The position numbers were made by a program, and so were the translations under genes. The notes beneath the pieces are model-generated. The model saw nothing but the letters and a program-made list of their open reading frames with translations. It was not told where the DNA came from and did no database searches. Positions 21,516-29,199 of a stretch of DNA of 29,387 nucleotides are shown here, one piece after another. Position 1 is the stretch's first letter. Each line of letters begins with the position of its first letter. Origin of the DNA: Streptomyces sp. NRRL S-87. GTDB lineage: Bacteria > Actinomycetota > Actinomycetes > Streptomycetales > Streptomycetaceae. The stretch lies in the NCBI RefSeq assembly GCF_000719335.1, contig NZ_JOGB01000078.1:1-29387 (forward strand). Reading direction: 5' to 3'.

Positions 21516-24079
21516 ACCCCTGACTCCTCCTTCTCCAGGACCACCGGCTCCGGCTCGGCCGGGCCGTTCTCGGCCTTCGGCGTCGTGCTCAGGAGCTGGT
21601 GCAGGTGTTCCGACGGAACGTCGAACTGGATGGTCGCGTTGTTGAACCGCGGGTCACGCATGATCGCGTGGCCGTGGCGGACCGAGTTGCGGCGGGACGG
21701 GTCCAGGCCGATGGCCTGGATCAGCTGCCGGGTGTGCGGCCCCTGCGGCAGGTCCAGCAGGGCGGCGAGGGCGTCCTGCTGCTCGGCGGTGGTCAGCTGG
21801 AAGCCGAACATCATGCTGATCTGCTCCAGCAGGCCCGTCAGCTTGGCCAGCGACTCCACGTCCTGGGTGTCGATGACCAGCCCCATCCGCAGGGCACGGC
21901 CGACACGGGCGATCCACTGCAGGAAGCTGGCGCCCTCCCGGGTCGCGGTCAGCACGTGGGCCTCGGGCACCGCGATGGTCTTGCGCAGCCCGCGCAGGTC
22001 CTTGCGGGCGGCCATCGAGATGCCGAACGCCAGCATGGAGTGGACGAGCGCGACGCTCAGCCGCTGGTGCACCGACCAGTCCGTGCGCTCGTCGTCCGGC
22101 GAGGGCAAGGTGATGCCCGGGATCTGCACCACCCACAGACCCGGCTCGGGGGCGATCAGCGTCTCGCCGGTGGGCCGGCCCATGAAGGGGGCGCCGATGC
22201 CGGTCTGCGCCAGCTCGTGCAAGGCCTCGCCGGTCTCCCGGGCCAGCTCGTCCTCGCTGCCGCGCAGGTACTCGATGACCTTCCAGGTCGCCGGATCGCC
22301 CTGGGACATCACGAGGTTGACGGCGCTCTGGATCGGCGTCTCGGCGCCGCGGTTGCGCAGGTGCTGGGGCAGCGCGATGCCCAGCTGGCCGGCCACCTCG
22401 GTCTGAGCGCGCTCGGCGCTCTCGCCGGTCAGCAGCGCGAACAGGTCGAAGGCACCCGCGTACTTGCTGGTCGCCTCGACCAGGTGCGCGTTCAGCCCGT
22501 AATGCTCGCCGGCGGCCACCAGGCCGCCCATGTCGCCCTTGAAGTCCAGGGCCAGGACGAACGATCCACGGAAGGCGGCGTCCAGCAGCATCAGCATCAT
22601 GGCCGTGGTCTTGCCGCGGCCCGACCGGCCCACCAGCGCGGTGGTCGTCGCGTCACCGCGGTCCGGGCCCGCCGTGATGTCGGCCCGGACGATGCCGGGC
22701 GTGGTGCCCGTCAGGTACCCGACGATCGGACCGGTGTCGTCGCCGACCGACGCCCCGCCCCAGAACCAGCTGCCGGCCAGGGCGCCGACCGTACGGGTGT
22801 GGGACAGGTCGGGCACGCGCACGCGGTCGCCCGGCAGGCTCTCGAGCCAGAGCTCCTTCTGCTCCTCGGTGCCGACCGAGCACTCGATGCCCAGACCGCC
22901 GAAGTAGGCGATCGTCGCGTCGATCTTGTTCCGCAGGTCGTTCAGGGAGACGTCGCTGGAGACCACCAGCCGGGGGTGGTCCTGCAGCAGGGTCACGTCC
23001 TCGCGCTTCATGTCGCGCGTGAGGACGGCCATGACCTCCTCGGTCTCCTCGATCTCCTGCGCGGTCTCGCCCGCGGAGTGCTTGGCCGCGCTCTGGCGCT
23101 GCTCCTTGGCCAGGCGGCGCATCTCGTCGATCATCTTCAGGGCGTCGCGCCGGTGCAGGACCCGGAAGCGGACACTGGGCTCGGGGTTGACCGGGAGGAT
23201 CGCCACCTCGTCGTCGGCGAAGTCCTGGAGGGTGTCGTCGAGCTCCGGCACGTAGGTGATCTCACTGACCGCCCGCAGCCACTCCCCTGGTCCCGGGGAC
23301 TCCATCTCCTCGGGGAACCCGTCCATCGTCAGCACCGCGGTCCAGGCCGCGACTTCGCCCTTCGCGTCGATCACCCGGACGTGGTCCGCGTACGGCACGA
23401 CGCGCCCCCGCGTGAGGGCCGCGATCTTGGCACCGGAGATGACGCCGGACGAGTTGGGGCTGGGCAGCGCGCTGAGCCGGTGCTGCTCCCGGGCGATCAT
23501 CCACGCCAGCATCTCCACCGGCGCCAGCTCCGCCTGCCAGGGGCTGGACTGCAGCTGCCGGCCCAGCCGCCGCGCCAGCGCGTCCAGCCGGGCCAGTTCA
23601 CGCTGGGGCACCGCGTGCGTGCGGATGCCCAGGGCGTCCTGCACCGTGCCTCGGCCGCGGGCCTGCGCCTGGGTGGACCGCTCCTGGATGCGCACGCCCA
23701 GCAGGAGGTGGCGGTTGGGGAGGTCGAGCTGCTGGAGGCGCTCGACCCGGACCTCGGCCCACGCCCGGTAGTCGCCCGCGCTGAACAGCTCCTCCGCCTC
23801 GGCGCGGTAGTCGTCCGCGTTCAGCGGGCTCCACAGGATGCGCAGGTGGCAGTCCATGCCCGCGAGCGTCCGGGCCAGCGTCGCCGCCACCTGGTCGTGC
23901 TCCGCGTCGCGGGCGGCCTCCGACATCAGGTCCGTGTTGCTGCTGCGCAGGACGAACCACGCCTCGGCGTGGGTCTCGGTCACCAGCAGACCGTCCGAGA
24001 CGGCCACGTACCGCGGCGGCGGCGCGCTGCGGTCCCCCGTCACGCCCAGCAGCCTTCCGACAGCCTTTGCGATCTTCAT
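21512..24079 (-). CDS. VirB4-like conjugation ATPase
   Basis: An 855-aa protein, normal length for VirB4/TraC/TcpF-type ATPases. Residues 1-430 form the N-terminal VirB4 region. The P-loop is GRSGRGKT (484-491), followed by FVLALDFKGDMGGL (507-520). The Walker B position is IAVPEAHVLT (702-711): the glutamate is kept (E706) but the usual preceding aspartate is proline (P705). The sensor segment GRALRMGLVIDTQD (727-740) is intact. VirB4 energises assembly of the transfer channel at the inner face of the membrane. The ATG at 24079 follows GAGGGG, 15 bp after the TcpE-like gene. Downstream genes overlap its stop, forming a tightly coupled operon. Confidence 0.88.
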   Translation of the reverse strand: MKIAKAVGRLLGVTGDRSAPPPRYVAVSDGLLVTETHAEAWFVLRSSNTDLMSEAARDAEHDQVAATLARTLAGMDCHLRILWSPLNADDYRAEAEELFSAGDYRAWAEVRVERLQQLDLPNRHLLLGVRIQERSTQAQARGRGTVQDALGIRTHAVPQRELARLDALARRLGRQLQSSPWQAELAPVEMLAWMIAREQHRLSALPSPNSSGVISGAKIAALTRGRVVPYADHVRVIDAKGEVAAWTAVLTMDGFPEEMESPGPGEWLRAVSEITYVPELDDTLQDFADDEVAILPVNPEPSVRFRVLHRRDALKMIDEMRRLAKEQRQSAAKHSAGETAQEIEETEEVMAVLTRDMKREDVTLLQDHPRLVVSSDVSLNDLRNKIDATIAYFGGLGIECSVGTEEQKELWLESLPGDRVRVPDLSHTRTVGALAGSWFWGGASVGDDTGPIVGYLTGTTPGIVRADITAGPDRGDATTTALVGRSGRGKTTAMMLMLLDAAFRGSFVLALDFKGDMGGLVAAGEHYGLNAHLVEATSKYAGAFDLFALLTGESAERAQTEVAGQLGIALPQHLRNRGAETPIQSAVNLVMSQGDPATWKVIEYLRGSEDELARETGEALHELAQTGIGAPFMGRPTGETLIAPEPGLWVVQIPGITLPSPDDERTDWSVHQRLSVALVHSMLAFGISMAARKDLRGLRKTIAVPEAHVLTATREGASFLQWIARVGRALRMGLVIDTQDVESLAKLTGLLEQISMMFGFQLTTAEQQDALAALLDLPQGPHTRQLIQAIGLDPSRRNSVRHGHAIMRDPRFNNATIQFDVPSEHLHQLLSTTPKAENGPAEPEPVVLEKEESGV

Positions 24080-24094
24080 CCCCGTAACCCCTCG

Positions 24095-24652
24095 CTACTG
24101 CTGCTTCTGCTTGCCGCCGGCGCGCCGGTACGCGCGGTAGACGGCGTCGGCGCCGTACAACCGCGCCTTCAGGTCGATCCGCGTCTCACGGCCCGCCGTC
24201 GGATGCACCTCGTCCGGACCCAGGACGTCGTTCAGCACACCCAGGCCGGGAAGTTCGGTGATGGCCTCGACCCGGTCGCCGAGCCGGCCGCGCAGCGGCA
24301 GCCACTCCGTGCGGTCGGCGGCCCGGCGGCCGCCGTTGATCACCGGCCGGTGGCCCACCGCCAGGTAGCGGACCGTCAGGGCCCACTGGGTCAGGTTCCA
24401 GCGGCGGTCCTTCGCCCGGGAACGCTGGGCACCGTAGAAGGTGACCAGGGCGGGCGGCGCGAAGTAGAGCGTGAAGGTGATCTGGGAGGGCATCCCGAAG
24501 AGCAGCAGCAGGCCCCCGGTCCACACCAGGTAAACGACGGCGCCGGTGACCAGCAGCCGCCGGGACGGGCCCTCTCCCAGGTCCATGCCCAGGATCTCGT
24601 GCTGCCGGGTCTCCAGGTCGAAGTGGCGCGTGTAGGTGTGCCCCACCCTCAT
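24095..24652 (-). CDS. TcpE/PrgI/VirB3-like membrane protein
   Basis: A 185-aa protein with two adjacent membrane spans (about residues 33-52 and 56-74) near the N-terminus and a basic cytoplasmic C-terminal part. It lies directly upstream of VirB4, where VirB3/TcpE partners usually sit. I chose the ATG at 24652, which overlaps the stop of the small upstream gene; a longer frame to 24763 runs through that gene and has shadow-like composition. Confidence 0.72.
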   Translation of the reverse strand: MRVGHTYTRHFDLETRQHEILGMDLGEGPSRRLLVTGAVVYLVWTGGLLLLFGMPSQITFTLYFAPPALVTFYGAQRSRAKDRRWNLTQWALTVRYLAVGHRPVINGGRRAADRTEWLPLRGRLGDRVEAITELPGLGVLNDVLGPDEVHPTAGRETRIDLKARLYGADAVYRAYRRAGGKQKQQ

Positions 24653-24882
24653 CCGGCGACCTTGTTCCATATGTCGGTCAGCAGGGTCTTCGTCTGGTCG
24701 GTCGCGAAGACGAATCCGGCGACGATCACGCCGGCGATGATGTGGCCGATCATCTCGCCCCACTCGCGCTTGGCGTAGTGCATGACGGCCCGGACCAGCA
24801 GGATGATCAGGAACACGTTCCCGGCGATCGTCTTGGTCCAGCCGAGCAGACTTGCACCGTCGGTGAGAGCCAGCGTCTGCAT
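24649..24882 (-). CDS. Small two-span membrane protein (TcpD- or VirB2-like)
   Basis: A 77-aa protein with two hydrophobic segments (about residues 18-33, AGNVFLIILLVRAVMH, and 44-60, MIGHIIAGVIVAGFVFA) separated by KREWGE. Size and topology match TcpD of Gram-positive conjugation systems, and also pilin-like VirB2. GAGGGG precedes the ATG at 24882. Its stop overlaps the next gene. The exact counterpart is uncertain. Confidence 0.65.
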   Translation of the reverse strand: MQTLALTDGASLLGWTKTIAGNVFLIILLVRAVMHYAKREWGEMIGHIIAGVIVAGFVFATDQTKTLLTDIWNKVAG

Positions 24883-24924
24883 TGTTCGTTCCCCTCGTTG
24901 GATTTCAGGCAGGCGTAAGAGCGG

Positions 24925-26100
24925 TCAGGAAGTCCCGCCGTGGACGTCGGCGACCTGCCAGCGCTGGGCGGAAGCCGCGACCACGCGGGCGAGGTCGACC
25001 CGGTAGGACTGCTCCAGCTCGGCGGAGCCGACCTTCCACACGACCACGGCGGTGCCGGTCCGCTTGTCACCGGATCCCTCGTCGACGGTCCAGCTCTGGA
25101 CGGTGCTGAGCGTCATCCCCGTCGGCAACGGCGGGATGACGGCGCCGGGCGCCATGACGCCGTCGGCCTCGCCCTTGGCGTACTCGGTGAAGAAGTCGGA
25201 CACGACCGCCTTGGTCTGGTCGGCCATGGGAGCGTCCGAGTTCTTGACCTGCTGGGCAGGAAGGGCAGGGCCGGACTTGGGAACGCCGACGATGCCGGGC
25301 GCCCCCGTCACGACGGCACGGCCGGACGTGATGATCACCGGTACCTCAAGACCCACCCAGCGCTGCTCGGCCGGCGGGACGGACTGCCCCTTCTTGGCCG
25401 GCTCGCCAGGGACGCTCACCAAGACGTCCACGTGGACGCGGGAGCGGGACTCGCCCAGTTCCGTGACGGCTCCCGGCACGACGGTGACGACGTCCTGCTT
25501 GCCCTTGCCGTTCCAGCCCTGTGCGGTGTCCGTGCCCGCGGGCATGTCACGGGCCAGCGCATCGGCACGGGTCTGCGGAATCGTTTCGTCCCACGTCAGG
25601 TAGCCGAAGGCGAAACGGCCCGCCACGGCCTGGGCCTGCTGCACCGGGTAGGCCGGCGGCCCCGCCTTGACCTGCACGGGCGGCGGCGCGGGAGCCCGGT
25701 CCGGCCAGAACCAGCTCCTGACTCCGGTCACCACGGCCAACCCGACGACGATCCACAGGATGCCCCGCCCCAGCTTGACCAGGGCCTTCGTCCCGCTGCT
25801 CTCGTCCTCGACCTGCCAAGGGGCGGCACCCGTTGCCGCGGCCTTCGAAGGCTGCGAGGCCCTCTGACCCGGATCCACGTCCGCGAGGGGGCCGGCAGCG
25901 GCGGTGCGGTCGGACTGCACGCGCTTCCCGGCAGCCACCCAGGCCTGGGCTCCGACCGGTACCCGGGGTGCGGGAACCGCGGCGGGAGCTCCGCCGTCTG
26001 GAGCAGGAACGGGCTCGGAAGGCACGGGCTGCGGTGAGGGCTTGGGCTTGGGGTCGGGAAGGTTCAACACCTTCCAGACGATCTTCTTGAACGTACTCAT
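24925..26100 (-). CDS. TcpC-like conjugal transfer scaffold protein (VirB8 class)
   Basis: A 391-aa protein. The cytoplasmic N-terminus is Pro/Ala-rich with a basic start (residues 1-105), one membrane span lies at 112-129 (GRGILWIVVGLAVVTGVRSW), and the outer part (140-391) appears to hold two NTF2-like subdomains. The first contains FAFGYLTWDET and RVHVDVLVSV, the second VVSDFFTEYAKGEADGVMAP and a C-terminal RWQVADVHGGT. TcpC of clostridial and actinomycete systems has this double layout. It is the first gene of the transfer operon; the ATG at 26100 has GGGAGGG upstream. The promoter lies in the 103-bp gap to the divergent double-HTH regulator. Confidence 0.8.
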   Translation of the reverse strand: MSTFKKIVWKVLNLPDPKPKPSPQPVPSEPVPAPDGGAPAAVPAPRVPVGAQAWVAAGKRVQSDRTAAAGPLADVDPGQRASQPSKAAATGAAPWQVEDESSGTKALVKLGRGILWIVVGLAVVTGVRSWFWPDRAPAPPPVQVKAGPPAYPVQQAQAVAGRFAFGYLTWDETIPQTRADALARDMPAGTDTAQGWNGKGKQDVVTVVPGAVTELGESRSRVHVDVLVSVPGEPAKKGQSVPPAEQRWVGLEVPVIITSGRAVVTGAPGIVGVPKSGPALPAQQVKNSDAPMADQTKAVVSDFFTEYAKGEADGVMAPGAVIPPLPTGMTLSTVQSWTVDEGSGDKRTGTAVVVWKVGSAELEQSYRVDLARVVAASAQRWQVADVHGGTS

Positions 26101-26203
26101 CCCCCGATGACCCTCCCCCGCGATGGTCGAACCGGTCGGACATTACGCCGTCAATGACTGATCGTCAAAAAAGTATGTATCGCTGCGAGTAGAGTGCGGC
26201 GGT
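26101..26203. promoter_or_regulatory. Divergent promoter region of transfer operon and double-HTH regulator
   Basis: This short gap is A/T-richer than its neighbours. On the plus strand TAGAGT (about 26190-26195) lies 8 bp before the ATG at 26204 with no ribosome site, which suggests a leaderless regulator mRNA. The gap must also hold the transfer promoter, and the arrangement suggests that the regulator controls both directions. Confidence 0.45.
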
Positions 26204-26635
26204 ATGCGATCGGGAGCTGAGTCTGGACGCTTGAGGGGATGGCTTGTACGCGATCTGCGAAGACTTCACAACATCCCCCAAGCCCAATTGGCAGATGCTG
26301 TGGGATGCTCCCGTAGCGCCGTTTCGATGTGGGAGACACAAGGCCAGCGCCCCACCGCCGGGCACCTGGTCAAGCTGGCGGGGTTCCTCGGCGTCGACCC
26401 CTCCGACCTGCTGGAAGGCACCTCGGGAGACGTCACCCTCAAAGACCTCCGCCGAGCGCAGGGCCTGACACAGGGCCAGATGGCCCGCCTGATCGGGGTC
26501 ACCCCGTCCACCTATTGCAACGTGGAAACCGGGCGCCAAGGACTGCCGAATCGCTGGGTCCCGATCCTGCAATCCGTCCTGAATGCCAGCGAGCAGTCCA
26601 TCCGGAGGAGCGCCCCTCCCAAACGGCACGCCTGA
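26204..26635 (+). CDS. Regulator with two tandem XRE helix-turn-helix domains
   Basis: A 143-aa protein consisting almost only of two XRE-type HTH units. The first (about residues 12-70) contains IPQAQLADAVGCSRSAVSMW and the second (78-130) LTQGQMARLIGVTPSTYCNV. There is no sensor domain, so DNA binding probably responds to concentration or a partner protein. The two units could bind adjacent half-sites as a monomer. It is divergent from the transfer operon, the usual position of a transfer repressor such as those of the Kor group, although it is not of the GntR type. The start has no ribosome site, consistent with leaderless translation. Confidence 0.75.
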   Translation: MRSGAESGRLRGWLVRDLRRLHNIPQAQLADAVGCSRSAVSMWETQGQRPTAGHLVKLAGFLGVDPSDLLEGTSGDVTLKDLRRAQGLTQGQMARLIGVTPSTYCNVETGRQGLPNRWVPILQSVLNASEQSIRRSAPPKRHA

Positions 26636-26965
26636 TTGCTTTGTCGATAAACAAACAGCGAACCGCAATTCCGACGCCGCTTTCCACGCCAAAATTGCTC
26701 AAGTTCATCACGGCATGATCTGGAATGTCTGATTCCGCCCGGCCTGGCAGGGTGCGCGCGCCCCCGGTCCCCGGTCCACGGTCCGATCGAAGCTACGGCG
26801 CCGACACTTCCCCCGCGCCGGACGCCGATGTCTGCCCTCTATCCGCAGAGAGGGGAGGTGGGGAGGAGAAGCTACCGCCGACGAAGGATCGACAGGTGGC
26901 ATCTAACGACAAAACGCATCTAACAGGTCGTCTGAAATGAGGTGCGCGGCAGTATACTGCCGCGT
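26636..26965. other. Intergenic region upstream of parA
   Basis: No gene is seen. The left part is A/T-rich (TTGTCGATAAACAAACAG near 26640). A 9-bp direct repeat GCATCTAAC occurs at 26899-26907 and 26916-26924, 17 bp apart, followed by the parA operator palindrome. These could bind the double-HTH regulator or ParA. Confidence 0.5.
26945..26964. promoter_or_regulatory. parA operator: perfect 20-bp palindrome over the -10 box
   Basis: Two 10-bp arms, CGCGGCAGTA and TACTGCCGCG. The centre forms TATACT, a good -10 hexamer, 7 bp before the parA ATG at 26966. Binding of any protein would block the promoter. Autorepression by the ribbon-helix-helix part of ParA is the simplest reading. Confidence 0.65.
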
Positions 26966-28159
26966 ATGTCTTCTCCGAATCCGGCAGGAGAGCGGGAAAA
27001 GCTGAACTCGAAGCTGCCCGCCCACCTGCAGCAGAGCCTCAAGGTCCGTGCGGCCCAGCTCCAGACAGACATGCAGGACGCAGTCGCCGCGGGCATCCGG
27101 TCGTGGCGGAACTGCACGGACCAGCTGCCGCTCGTCGACACCGCAGGTGCCGACTCGTTCGGTACCTACCTGCCCGAGGGCCTCTACGACGCCTTCAAGG
27201 AGGACTGCCGCGACCGAGGGGTCTCCTACATCCAAGGACTCGCCCAGTCGGTCGTCCTCTGGCTCGCCGAACACCCCGCGGACAGCCGGTCGGCGACGCG
27301 GCGCATCGTCGTCTGCAACCAGAAGGGGGGCGTCGGCAAGACCGCCGTGTCGGCCGGTCTCGCCCAGGCGCTCGCCGAAGGAGGACCCTCGGACGGGGCC
27401 CTCGGCACGGCGGTGGCGGCGGCCGCCGACGGGCAGCGGGTGCTGCTGGTCGACTACGACGCCCAGGGCCACCTCTCGCACCAGCTCGGCCTCAAGGCCG
27501 TGCCGGCCGGCGAGGAAAGCCTCATCACGCACATGCTCCACCGCGACCAGGCCACCGTTCCGCTGCTCGACCTCACCGTGGCCATAGGGGGAGACCGGTT
27601 CGGGGGCCGGCTGCGGATCCTGCCCGCCGCCTTCGACGCCTTCCTCCTCGACTCGGGGCTCACCGTCTTCCGCGGGCCGCGCCACGCCACGCTGGAGCGG
27701 GCACTGGCACCCCTGGAGGAGCACTTCGACGTCATCGTCATCGACTCCCCGCCGAGCCTGGGGCTGTCCATGGACGCCGCCCTCTACTACGCGCGCCAGC
27801 GCGACGACGAGAAGCCCGGCTCCTCCGGCCTCGTCATCCCGGTCGAGGCCGAGGACACCTCCGCGCAGGCGTACGGCATGCTCATCCAGCAGATGGAGTC
27901 GCTGGCCCGCGACTACGACGTCGCCATCGACCAGATCGGCCTGGTGGTCAACAAGTTCGACAGCCGGCGCGGCTACATCGCCACGTCCTCCCTGGAGAAG
28001 TGGAAGGCCCTCGGCACGCCTCCCGTCCTGGCGGTCGTGCCCGACCTGAAAGAGCAGCGGGAGGCGGTGCGCAAGCAGTGGCCTCTCCTGGAGTACGCGC
28101 CCGACTCGGAACAGGCGCACCAGATGCGGAAGATCGCACGGGCAGTGAGGACGGTATGA
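26966..28159 (+). CDS. parA: ParA partition ATPase with N-terminal ribbon-helix-helix-like domains
   Basis: A 397-aa protein. The C-terminal ParA domain starts near residue 112 with the deviant Walker A KGGVGKT (120-126), then RVLLVDYDAQGHLSHQLGL (A' motif) and FDVIVIDSPPSLGLSMDAAL (Walker B). The first 105 residues are unusual: KLNSKLPAHLQQSLKVRAAQ (12-31) and SFGTYLPEGLYDAFKEDCRD (64-83), each followed by a helix, look like two ribbon-helix-helix units and not the helix-turn-helix of classical type Ia ParA. A 15-residue Ala/Gly-rich insert precedes the A' motif. The ATG at 26966 is chosen from the -10 box 7 bp upstream (leaderless); a GTG at 26942 would read through the operator. ParA moves plasmid copies on the nucleoid together with ParB. 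Confidence 0.88.
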   Translation: MSSPNPAGEREKLNSKLPAHLQQSLKVRAAQLQTDMQDAVAAGIRSWRNCTDQLPLVDTAGADSFGTYLPEGLYDAFKEDCRDRGVSYIQGLAQSVVLWLAEHPADSRSATRRIVVCNQKGGVGKTAVSAGLAQALAEGGPSDGALGTAVAAAADGQRVLLVDYDAQGHLSHQLGLKAVPAGEESLITHMLHRDQATVPLLDLTVAIGGDRFGGRLRILPAAFDAFLLDSGLTVFRGPRHATLERALAPLEEHFDVIVIDSPPSLGLSMDAALYYARQRDDEKPGSSGLVIPVEAEDTSAQAYGMLIQQMESLARDYDVAIDQIGLVVNKFDSRRGYIATSSLEKWKALGTPPVLAVVPDLKEQREAVRKQWPLLEYAPDSEQAHQMRKIARAVRTV

Positions 28160-29199
28160 GCAAGGCAGACATGCTGGGTGAGTCGGCGACCTTCGACGCG
28201 GTGGCCCAGCCGATCAGCAGCCGAGCCGCGGCGTTCGCCCGCTTCAACCAGTCGGAGCCGCAGGAGGCGGCGGTGCCGGCGGCCGCTGCGCAGATAGGGC
28301 GCTTCCCTGTCGCCGTCCTGGCCCACAATCCGTACAACCCCCGCGAGGAGCTGAAGGAGGTCGAGGACCTGGCCGACAGCCTCGCCGCCCGCGGGGTCAT
28401 CCAGCCCCTCACCGTGGTGAGCCGGTCCGCCTTCCTCAGCGCCCACCCCGAGTTCGAGGGGACGCTGGCCGGCGCCGAGTACATCGTCGTGGACGGCAAC
28501 CGGCGACTGGCCGCGGCCAACCTGGCGGGACTCGACGACGTCCCCGTCCACCTCGACGACTCGTTCGCCGAGAGCGCGGACACCCTGCTGGAGACCGCGC
28601 TCATCGCCGCCGTCCAGCACGAGGACCTCTCCCCCATGGACGAGGCCAAGGCCCTCGAGCGGCTCGTGGAGGTCCACGGCTCCCAGCGTGCGGTCGCCAG
28701 GGCCCTCGGCAAGTCGAGCAGCTGGGTCACCCAGCGCATGGCCCTGCTCAAGCTCACCCCCGAACTGCAGCAGGCGGTCGAGGAGAAGACCCTTCCGGTG
28801 GACGTGGCCCGCAAGGTCGGTCAGCTGCCTGGCGAGAAGCAGCAAGCCGCGGCCGACGCCGCCCGCAACGAGCGGAAGCAGAGCAAGAAGAACCGTGCTG
28901 CTTACGACGTAAGCGCTTCGGTCCCGCCGGCCCGCCACCCCGAGAGTCAGGCGGCCGACGACGACACCGGCCCCCGTACCAGGGACAGGCCGCAGCCCCC
29001 GGCATCCGGGGCAACCGCGGTCCCTGAAGAGGCCGATGCCCCCGCCCTGTCCGAGTCCCACTGGATGAGGGACATCCGGAAGCTGCCCAAGGTGCCGTGG
29101 CACGACGGCAACGGCGTCGCCGACCTCGTCTTCGAAAAGATGGACGTCGAGCAGCGCACCGTGCTGCTCGAACGACTGCTCGCCGCCCACGAAGGCTGA
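28156..29199 (+). CDS. parB: ParB partition DNA-binding protein
   Basis: A 347-aa protein whose ATG overlaps the parA stop (ATGA). The ParB/Srx-type CTP-binding domain is visible: FPVAVLAHNPYNPREELKEV (about residues 50-69), LADSLAARGVIQPLTVV and YIVVDGNRRLAAANLAG, where GNRR corresponds to the GERR box. The central HTH is GSQRAVARALGKSSSWVTQR (about 175-194). A Lys/Pro-rich linker leads to a C-terminal dimerisation region (VFEKMDVEQRTVLLERLLAA). It should load at the palindrome array that begins right at its stop codon: the TGA is part of a half-site (TGAGCACC, 29197-29204). The coding sequence itself holds a site-like palindrome at 28899-28914. Confidence 0.9.
   Translation: MSKADMLGESATFDAVAQPISSRAAAFARFNQSEPQEAAVPAAAAQIGRFPVAVLAHNPYNPREELKEVEDLADSLAARGVIQPLTVVSRSAFLSAHPEFEGTLAGAEYIVVDGNRRLAAANLAGLDDVPVHLDDSFAESADTLLETALIAAVQHEDLSPMDEAKALERLVEVHGSQRAVARALGKSSSWVTQRMALLKLTPELQQAVEEKTLPVDVARKVGQLPGEKQQAAADAARNERKQSKKNRAAYDVSASVPPARHPESQAADDDTGPRTRDRPQPPASGATAVPEEADAPALSESHWMRDIRKLPKVPWHDGNGVADLVFEKMDVEQRTVLLERLLAAHEG
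28899..28914. promoter_or_regulatory. parS-like palindrome inside parB
   Basis: TGCTTAC-GAC-GTAAGC matches the core of the isolated site at 524-552 (GCTTAC, GGC, GTAAGC). It lies within the linker-coding part of parB and uses the valine codon GTA, which is rare in Streptomyces. It could be a functional ParB site under selection, or coincidence. Confidence 0.4.

Noticed and set aside
21599..24778. 1059-aa plus-strand open frame opposite VirB4
   Set aside because: Shadow of the VirB4 gene, rich in Arg, Gly, Leu and Gln, with no recognisable domain.
28156..29199. Long minus-strand frame opposite parB
   Set aside because: Antisense to parB, which is firmly supported by its motifs and by coupling to parA.
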